Of a stretch of 64,000 nucleotides of DNA, positions 56,466 to 64,000 are shown one piece after another (within the stretch, counting starts at the first letter, position 1; each line of letters opens with the position of its first letter). Source of the DNA: Pleurodeles waltl (taxonomy: Eukaryota; Chordata; Amphibia; Caudata; Salamandridae); contig NC_090438.1 in the NCBI RefSeq assembly GCF_031143425.1, positions 753,513,823 to 753,577,822 on the forward strand. Reading direction: 5' to 3'. Both the position numbers and the translations under genes were made by a program. A model generated the notes under the pieces. It was given only the letters and a program-made list of their open reading frames with translations, did not search any database and was not told where the DNA came from.

Positions 56466-59019
56466 CTGAAAAAAAGGCAAAAACATGCAGAATTCAGTAG
56501 TTTACACTCTGATTTTGCATGACATGCCTCATTTCTTAATTAAAACTTACAACTTCGAATAGGAGGTATTTGCTATGTCCAATAAATACCTCATCCTGTG
56601 TAATAATATTTACCCAATGTGGTAAATACCTGAACCCGTCCAGCCCACTCATAATCAAAACCTAAGGCTTTCACTGCAATTTCACTGACAGTGCAAAATC
56701 TGTAAATTACTTCGAAAAAACCTGATAAACGATCATCACGTTTAAAAACATGAAGGTAACATCATCTCACAAGAGTAGAGTTGGTGCAGAGGTAGATTTA
56801 TTAATACAACTCTTAATTAATTTTGTGTTTTTAGAAAGATAAACTCCTAAAAACATGTTTGGTGAAGTTATGACTTGTTACCCCCTCCTCCAGCCCAACA
56901 GTAAGATTTTGTGGAACAGAAATATCTACAAAACTTGCGGCATGTAACTAGATAGATACTCCGTGATTTCGCAAAAATAAAAAGTCTCTTTAAATTATTG
57001 TAAACATAAAAATTACGTGCCTGAATTAGAAAGTAGTTACTCCGTCGGGGCTTGTTCTTGATCCTCTCTCTTTTTTCTAAAAAGCAAGTCTTTTACAGTC
57101 ATTTAGCCCTTTCACAAGAGGCGTTTTCTCTGTTGCCATGATGAAGTAAGTACACTGGTTCCTGTCAACAGGACACTCTTAATTTCTTTTTTAGTTTTCC
57201 AACAAACTGTGTTTACTTTCACTTACCGTCAGGTTTTGGATGTGGGTAAGCAAAAGTAAAAACGTGCTATTCGTTCATCCACTCTAAATAAGGTGGACGG
57301 ACAAAGACAAAAGCTCCGACGTCCCCCACTCTGTCCCGAAATCTGAGGTATGTCAGCAGCAGAGACCGACTAGTCTCTGCCGCGAACATACGGAAGGACA
57401 GCCCAATTCTATATGAGGAAAGTAGAACTTCAGTACAGTGGATAGGGTACCCAGTCCCTGTTGTGACAGAGTACCCTTTCCACCACACTCTACATCAGGC
57501 ACTGTATCTCTAGGTAAACTATAACTTGTCTCCCATTCTTCTTTCCTCTTTTCCTTCCCTCCTTCCTGTTTCATTCCCTCTTTTCCATTTATTTTGCTCT
57601 CACTTTCTTTTCCCAAAAGGAAAAAAAAAATGACAGTCAATGCCTAGCTGATTGGATATTTTAAGTGTGCGTCGGCCAAGATCTTTTGATTTTAATAAAA
57701 TTATGTGTGTAACATAGTTACCTTCGGGGGATTTTAGCCAGACTTTATCCATCTATCTGTGGCTTTGTCATTTACATTTTTCTTACTGCAGCCATTGATT
57801 GACCTCCCTATGAGTTACGGCTTGCTGCCCTTTCATAAGGAGCACATCAACAGGCAAACTAGTTCCGTTCGGTGCCAAGGAGTAATACTGTAATGTATGC
57901 CTTTTTGGGATCAAAACAACATTTTTGCCTTTAGCCAATATTATTTTTAGGTTGATAAGGGTCTGTTAGCTCCACAAACAATAACGATTTGCAAAAAGCC
58001 AAGACAAAACAAGAATCATCAAAAGGCTGCAGGCCAACGCAACACCTATTGGGTTTGCCAATGCTTGTTCAAATAGTGATTGCAGGTTCTTCATTTTTAT
58101 TTCTTCTACAGTACATTAGCTTCAATAGGCTCCCTCTTACTGATCACTGGTTGCATTTAATGACCACTCACTAACTTAAGCTCAATACATGTTCTACCGT
58201 CTATCATCCTTTGACTTGTCACTCTCCTGTTCTACTCTCCCCACCATGCTTCCTTCTCCTTGTTTATTGGCCTGTAACATAGGCACTGGTTTTCTAACTC
58301 TTTTTCTCCCTTAATTGATCCACATCTAGTTACTTTTTCATGTATGCCGGTACCAACCTTGCAACATGATCTTATCCCACATTCCATATTATCATTTGCT
58401 TTGGTAGCTATTTTCTTTCATTATTTTAACTATTGTTTGTTTAGACTTCTTAGTGTTCCTGCGTGTACCCTAGCCACCCACCAATCTATGACTTAACTCT
58501 TCTTTCTCCTTATTCATCTTTTTATTATTGTTATTACCCTTTTCTTCACTAGGTACCTTTATTCTACAATCTCCAGTTTTGATTTCTTTTTATCACTTTT
58601 GAATGCATTTGTGTACTTGCTCCTGACATCTCTTGCATCACTCTTTATTTCCCTACCGGACTTCTTGGTATTAAAATCTGAATACGATTACAGAATTATC
58701 TTTGTGCCTAATTTTAGTTTCTCTTTTTTCTCTTTCCAACACCACTATATTTTGGAATATCAGATCTCCATGCACATCATACACAAATGTCTACTTCTTT
58801 TGCAAACCACCACTTACTCTCTGTTGCTTAATCTACTCATTTCACCAAACTAATGTGTGTGCAGCCCCGATTATTGATTATTATCTTGGCTTGTGTGACA
58901 TTTTTCATGACGTCAGGTTGAGCGTAATTCAGCTACACAGGGTACAATTAACAGCTCTCTTGCTGACTTCTGATCTCTCAGTTGGAAGTCCTAGCCAAGC
59001 GTGGGGTTTAACCCTGAAA
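56466..59019. other. Unassigned sequence, probable intron of the unidentified gene
   Basis: No further exon was recognised. A perfect 8-bp inverted repeat (GCAGAGAC/GTCTCTGC, 57359-57380) sits in a segment with a short open frame on minus (57267-57488). A pyrimidine-rich run lies at 57535-57610. Confidence 0.35.
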
Positions 59020-59480
59020 AAAGTGCTTGCAAAAACAAACAAGCATTTACAATGCAACGGGTCTCGCGTTTGCTCATGTTAGAGCTGATCGCGTTGTAAA
59101 CTCCTAACCCGACTTTTCACCTATCGGGCAAAAGTGCATTTATGTGCATCACCCGAAAAAGTGAAATTAACTATGTAAAGCACCCGACTTCTGCCAAGCG
59201 AGATCGCGCTCGTAAATTAGAGATAAAGAAGTCCACGAGCCCGATGGAAAACAGCGAGCCTCGCATGTTTTCTGTACTTGGTCGCTGCGCTCGAGGAGGG
59301 CTAGCCACCGGAAAAGGCATGACGTATGCGTGCCTTCGACTAAGGAAAGCAAGCAGATTTTATTAGGCAAGCCCACGAACCAATAAAAAACACTGACGTG
59401 AAGTTGACAGGGCTCCGAGCCCTTTTCTAAATACTAAAGCGTCTCGCTGCGATACGCATGCGCGAGCGCAGGCAACGCAG
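59020..59480. other. CpG-dense block, repeat or promoter
   Basis: CpG is strikingly frequent (AGCGAGATCGCGCTCG, GGTCGCTGCGCTCGAGG, GATACGCATGCGCGAGCG) compared with the CpG-poor surroundings. Two CCAATAAAA/CTGACG-like words follow near 59378-59398. It could be the promoter of the minus-strand gene whose last exon is at 56301-56465, or a young CpG-rich SINE-like repeat whose CpGs have not yet decayed. No tRNA-type A/B boxes were found by eye. Confidence 0.35.
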
Positions 59481-60204
59481 GCTCGACCTAAAAAACACAG
59501 TATGTGCAGCAGAGTGGTAGTGCACTGCAAACCTGCAGCATAAGGGCTTGAGCTGCAGAGGATTCAGCCTACTTATTTTGGAGTCACAACAAACATTCAG
59601 AATGGTTACGCTTGACCCCAAACAAGACGAATGAGGTATTAAGGTTCACTAATCTTCCAAGGCAACACAATTTTCCTTTGCAAAAACTGATAATCTTGAC
59701 AACAGTACTATATATTGTTTTGAATTCATGGAACAGTTTACAGGATCAGCAAGAGAACTGAAAATTGGCATTCGTCCAAGTCGACTTTCTATTGCAAAAC
59801 AACTGGTGTACAAGAGGTGTAGATATATGTCAGAAGCTGTTGAAACTAAAATGTGAAAAGGCAAAAAGGCAAAATGCCGGAGGTCTACGGAAGAACTTTC
59901 AGATAAGAGTCATAAGAAAACAAAATACCAGGAACCGAAACCACTCTTGAGAAATTGATGACTTTGTCTTTTTGTTAAGCATACGTTCACAGGCTAGCTT
60001 TCAGGAGGCTAGTCTGTTTTGTGGGCCTTTCTTGGGTTCTGGTCAGAGGTGCCCAATAATCGCTTACTTACAGAGGCTGTTGAGAAATCTACCTCTAGAG
60101 GTCCCACTAAGCTAAACCTCATGTGACTTCCCCTTATAACAAGACACAACAACAGACTGATAACCTTTGTATTGTTGTTCAGATTGTTCTGCGTCTTAGC
60201 CTAT
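59481..60204. other. Unassigned sequence
   Basis: No coding or repeat signal was recognised. TTCAC at 60205-60209 is the probable left target-site copy of the next LTR. Confidence 0.4.
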
Positions 60205-60209
60205 TTCAC

Positions 60210-61887
60210 TGTTAGACCTATCAGACTTAGGGCAGTCTTCCCCCAAACATTTTGCCTTTTCCACCACTTTTGCTGATCTTGTTTTTGCTGGCCTTAGGGC
60301 TCTGCACACTTTACCACTGTACCCAGTGCTAAAGTGCATGTGCTCCTGTCTTAAAACATGATAACATTGGCTTATACCCAAATGACATTTATTTTACTTG
60401 TAAATCTCTAGTAAAGTGGCACTACTTGAGCCCAGGGCCTATAAATTAAATACTATTATTAGGCCTGCAGCACTGATTGTGCCACCCACTTAAGTAGTCA
60501 TTTAAACATGTCTCAGGCCTGCCACTGCAGCCTGTGTGTGCAGTAAACTGACATTTCGACCTTGTAAAATAAACGTTTTACCAGGCCCCAATCTTCCTTT
60601 TAATACATATAAGTCACCCCTAAGGTAGGCCCTAAACAGCCCAGGGGGCAGTGTATTTAAAAAGTAGGACATGTACTGTTGAACTTTATATGTGCTGGTA
60701 GTGAAAACACCTTAAATTAGTTTTTCACTACTGCAAGACCTCCCTCTCTCATACACTAACTCTGAAGTTACCTTTTTACGTTTAATAAGCTGCAATTTCT
60801 GAACGAGAGCACGTAACCTCTCCCTGTTTGGTGTCTTTGGAATCATAGTGATAAATCTTAACTTATGGTGAAGTTGGAATTTTGAATTACAATTTAGAAA
60901 ATGCCACTTTTGGAAAGTTGGCATTTTCCTGTCTTAGACATTTAGTGCCCGTAGCCTTTCTCTGGTCACCTGACTGGGTGTAGCAGACAGTTGGGCTTTG
61001 TGTATTCCCCTAGACAGCTTAAGTGTGCCTGGATGGGCCCCCACTGGCAGGATGGGAGGGAGGAGCTGGGCACAGCCCTACTTATACTTGAATAGGCTGT
61101 GTCCTGCCTCCACACAAAGAGCTGCATACCACCTGCAGTTACTCTAGAGCCAGGCCAGGGAAAGCAGGATGCATGGGGACTTCAAAGAGAATTTCTAGAA
61201 GCTTCTCCGATCTTCCTGAGTAACGGTACCAGATATAAATATTGAACCTCAAACACCACCTGGTCAGTTCACTTCTGGACCTGTGGACACACTTCCAGGA
61301 ATGATTGTGAGCTGCTGAAAGACTAACAATCTACCTGACTGCTGCCCTGCTGAACTCTGCCATCTGGGAGTCTACCCTGCCAAGTGGTGCCACCCCAGTC
61401 CTGGACCCTTGGAAGTGGGCCTAAGGTGCTCTGCCAGCCACCTTGGATCCAGCTGAACAGATGCATCTCTTCTGCTGCATGGCACAGCCCTGAGCAGAAT
61501 CTACGCATCACCGCTGCTCCATGGATCAGAACCGCTGCAAAGTCCCATCGCAATCCGTCGTCCACTGAAACTGCCACAGCATAATGCATCCTCAGCGCTG
61601 GCCTTTGCATCTCTTGTGAACAGCAGCCTCCTTGATGACACCAGACTACACATTGCAGCTCCTCAGAACTGACACATCGCTCCAACTGCACAACACATCT
61701 TTGACTCCAGAGTTCCAAACGCAAGTCCTAATCAACAGGATCTTTGACAATGCAGAAAGATCTCACACCACCGCTTCATAGCATCCCGGAACCGATGTTT
61801 CATTTCAGCTGTGTGACGCATCTTAAACAAGATCCTCAAAACAGTTCAACTAGCCAAACTGGGTCCCTGTAGCTGGCCGTGCTTACA
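60210..61887 (-). mobile_element. Solo-LTR-like element (1.7 kb), minus orientation
   Basis: On minus it starts TGTAAGC (at 61887) and ends GGTCTAACA (at 60210), the same termini as the copy at 40005-42151. Flanks TTCAC (60205-60209) and GTCAC (61888-61892) agree in 4 of 5 bases. Aligned landmarks in reverse order include GGCCTGGTAAAACG, GTGGCACAATCAGTGCTGCA and TAGGCCCTGGGCTCAAG. The centre again is rich in GATGCA/GCATC words (61450-61620). No coding domain is present. It is shorter than the 40-kb copy. Confidence 0.6.
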
Positions 61888-61891
61888 GTCA

Positions 61892-61895
<4 letters not shown>

Positions 61896-61930
<35 letters not shown>
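61896..61930. repeat. TA dinucleotide microsatellite
   Basis: An uninterrupted TA repeat lies a few bases outside the right target-site copy of the inverted LTR. Confidence 0.95.
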
Positions 61931-61934
<4 letters not shown>

Positions 61935-63529
61935 AAGAAAGAGGTGGATGGCAGATAATGGCTAATACATCAACCTAACATCCATTTTCGAAAACACCAT
62001 AGGTTCTTTTAATACACATCTGATCATGATTATTTAAAAAACAAATTTGTCACGAGAAACAATAGTATGGAGGTTTCGCTTTGGAAGTTACTAGAAGCTC
62101 TGATATTTAAGACAAAGCAATCCTCTTTTCTTTCCGTTTTAAAAATGCATTAAGTTTTTGCATAAGGATCAAACAACAGATACTATCAGTTCAAATAGAT
62201 ACATTATAAAACATCTAAATAGATTTCAAATACCTCTCACAACAGACTTGACATAACTGACCTGACCCAAATGTAATAAAAAACTGAGATTTTGTATTCT
62301 GAAAATTGTACAAATCTTTGAAGGGTGAAGCAACAAGCACGTTTCAAAGACTCATTCCAAAGAAAACTGTTTCCAAAATACAGGGTTCCTGTGATATTAC
62401 AAAGTGGTCTCAGTGTACGTAAGATCCCATTTCGAATTTGGCAGAGTGAGAGCCCATTGTGAAAGGGAGGGGCTCATGCACCACCAAAACAATGGTCCCC
62501 TCGCCTCATTTAGGGATAGAAGAATCACTAGTTGTTTGATGGCAGAGTCTAAGATGGCTCCATCATTGGAAAAGCATGACACCAGTGGCGGATCCAACAC
62601 ACGGCTAGGGGTCAATGCGTTGGTACGCCCACCCTAAAGATGTCACATTTTTTCTGTGATTGCTAGGTATGGCACACCCAGGCAGAAAAAATTATCAACA
62701 ACCCACAAGTGCAGAGACTACTTTTTCTGTGCCAGGTCCATGTATTCTTTTGAATTTCCGGACCATACACCTGCTTAGAAGCGTTGTTTCTGAAATACAT
62801 CATATGAAGGCCGAGTAGCTTTCTATCACCAGTGCACAAATTAGGGGGGAAATGTCATTTTCGGGAGTCTTGTTGGGCTTTCAGGAAATGGGGGCAGGGG
62901 AAGTGCAATTATGGTAATATCGGAGCACATGCATGCAATACATTCAAAAGCACACCAGAGGCTGTGGGCCATTAGCAGATGGGAAGCTTCAGACTGAACA
63001 CTGGCATTCCATCTCCCACTGTATTCAAAGACTGTAGACAAAATGTTCTCTGGCAAGCCTGTAAGGATTTTTTGATGATGCAGGCAGTCAGTGCTCTGTT
63101 GTAAGACAGGAGGCAGGCAGATTGGTGAGCAGCCCATCAATCTAGAAACTTAGCTACATGGTCTTTTAAGGTGATCAAATGTTCAGCAATGAATTATAAT
63201 AAACTTTCATTATCAAGGTCATTTTCTGGAAGTTTACGTTTTTCCAGAACTTATCCCACCAAGCATTAAATCAATAGTGCAGTTCTAGACCTTCCTTGTT
63301 GTGCTGAATGAATGAATACGTTACTTTTACAGCCCACAATCACTCAAACAAGGGCACCCTGGCGCCTGCTCAAACACTGTTCCTCAAAACGGAATCAACA
63401 AGTAAAGACAAGAGAGAAGAGGAGGCAGTACAGAAGGTACCAGAAGAAGGAAAAAGCTATCCAATTATATTAATGAGTAGCACAGGGCGTCTGGAGAAGA
63501 GAGCAGCCAAGTCTTCAGATTCTTCTTGA
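61931..63529. other. Unassigned sequence
   Basis: No recognisable gene or element. Short open frames at 62404-62637 and 62841-63140 have no motif. Confidence 0.35.
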
Positions 63530-63945
63530 AATTGGATAAGCAATGAAACAAAGAGGTCCTGGAAGTTGGTTCCAGCCTGCTGATCCTAGGACCATAAATG
63601 ATTTGCCTCCTATGGATTTAAGCCTAAGAGAAGTAAGTCTTAGCAAATTGGCATTGGAAGATCTGAGAGTCCTCAGAGTACTGTAAATGCAAAAGCTGTC
63701 AGATCAATATTTAAGGTGTGTAGCATTAAAAGATCAAGAACTTTGAATAGGACCCTCATATGAATAGGTAGCCAGTGCAACTCTCTGAGTGCTTTGGATA
63801 CAGAACTAGATCTAGGGAGTTTAAGCACCAGTCTGGCAGCCAGACTTTCAAACATCTGGAGTCTATGAGGCAATTGCTTTGAACTCCCTGCATATGAGCT
63901 GTTGCAGCAATCCAACTTCGAAGTTATGAGAACAAAGGCCATTCA
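63530..63945 (-). pseudogene. CR1/L2-clade LINE RT C-terminal fragment
   Basis: Minus-strand frame 63673-63942 reads LITSKLDCCNSSYAGSSKQL, then LQMFESLAARLVLKLPRSSS, then LRELHWLPIHMRVLFKVLDL. This is the characteristic end of RT in the CR1/L2/Rex group (S-R-L-D-Y-C-N-S, Q-N-A-A-A-R-L, L-H-W-L-P). It is open at the window's right side in principle, but the upstream palm is not visible within the remaining bases. A tail-like continuation to about 63530 is non-coding. Confidence 0.65.
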
Positions 63946-64000
63946 ATGTTTTCCCTGTAGCTAGAGGGAGGAAGAAGTTTTAAAAATATATATTTATATA

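Noticed and set aside
57267..57488. 73-codon minus-strand frame as an upstream exon of the unidentified gene
   Set aside because: No convincing splice borders, and its hairpin and phrasing look repeat-derived.

Overview
This window looks like a gene-poor stretch of a very large vertebrate genome. A salamander is my best guess, inferred from the mix of decayed L1-like, Penelope-like, DIRS, Ty3/gypsy and long-LTR elements packed around and inside one gene's introns. The sequence itself shows only that it is vertebrate (RIPK1 exons) and strongly retroelement-expanded. No rRNA, tRNA or CRISPR feature was seen.

Host genes, all on the minus strand. Two coding exons of RIPK1 (the kinase of TNF-receptor and death signalling) lie at 36361-36567 (first coding exon, with start codon and glycine loop) and 29744-29897 (alpha-C helix to gatekeeper). 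Their splice sites match in phase across a 6.5-kb intron. No later RIPK1 exon was recognised to the left, so the rest of the gene probably lies beyond position 1. A CpG-rich patch at 53.2-53.6 kb with a splice donor is a candidate 5' exon or promoter. Just upstream, 56301-56465 looks like the last coding exon of another, unidentified minus-strand gene, with a polyadenylation signal at 56011-56016.

Mobile elements, left to right: a Ty3/gypsy pol relic (540-2640); a hairpin MITE (2988-3157); a full-length but dead L1 on minus (4769-13483) split by a 1.5-kb LTR-like insertion (5138-6636); a 5'-truncated L1 (17617-18560); a Penelope-like element on minus (18845-25087) with a 14-bp target duplication, partly inverted terminal arms, a GIY-YIG endonuclease, and an extra upstream ORF that overlaps the RT ORF in the -1 frame with U UUU UUA and U UUU UUU slippery heptamers; an L1 relic (25290-27960); a G-rich telomere-like minisatellite between hairpin-bearing flanks (28049-29370); a DIRS relic (about 30600-32960) inside the RIPK1 intron; a Penelope end fragment (39640-39800); a solo-LTR-like element (40005-42151); an old L1 (42800-52465) interrupted by a young full-length L1 (43941-50485, 15-bp target duplication, ORF2 broken by one frameshift); a 102-bp MITE (53963-54064); a CpG-rich repeat-like block (59020-59480); a second LTR of the 40-kb family in inverted orientation (60210-61887); and a CR1/L2-clade RT fragment at the right edge.

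The most interesting signal is the two-ORF, apparently frameshift-linked layout of the Penelope-like element. Next come the unidentified terminal exon and the minisatellite with paired hairpin flanks. All boundaries were read by eye, without alignment.
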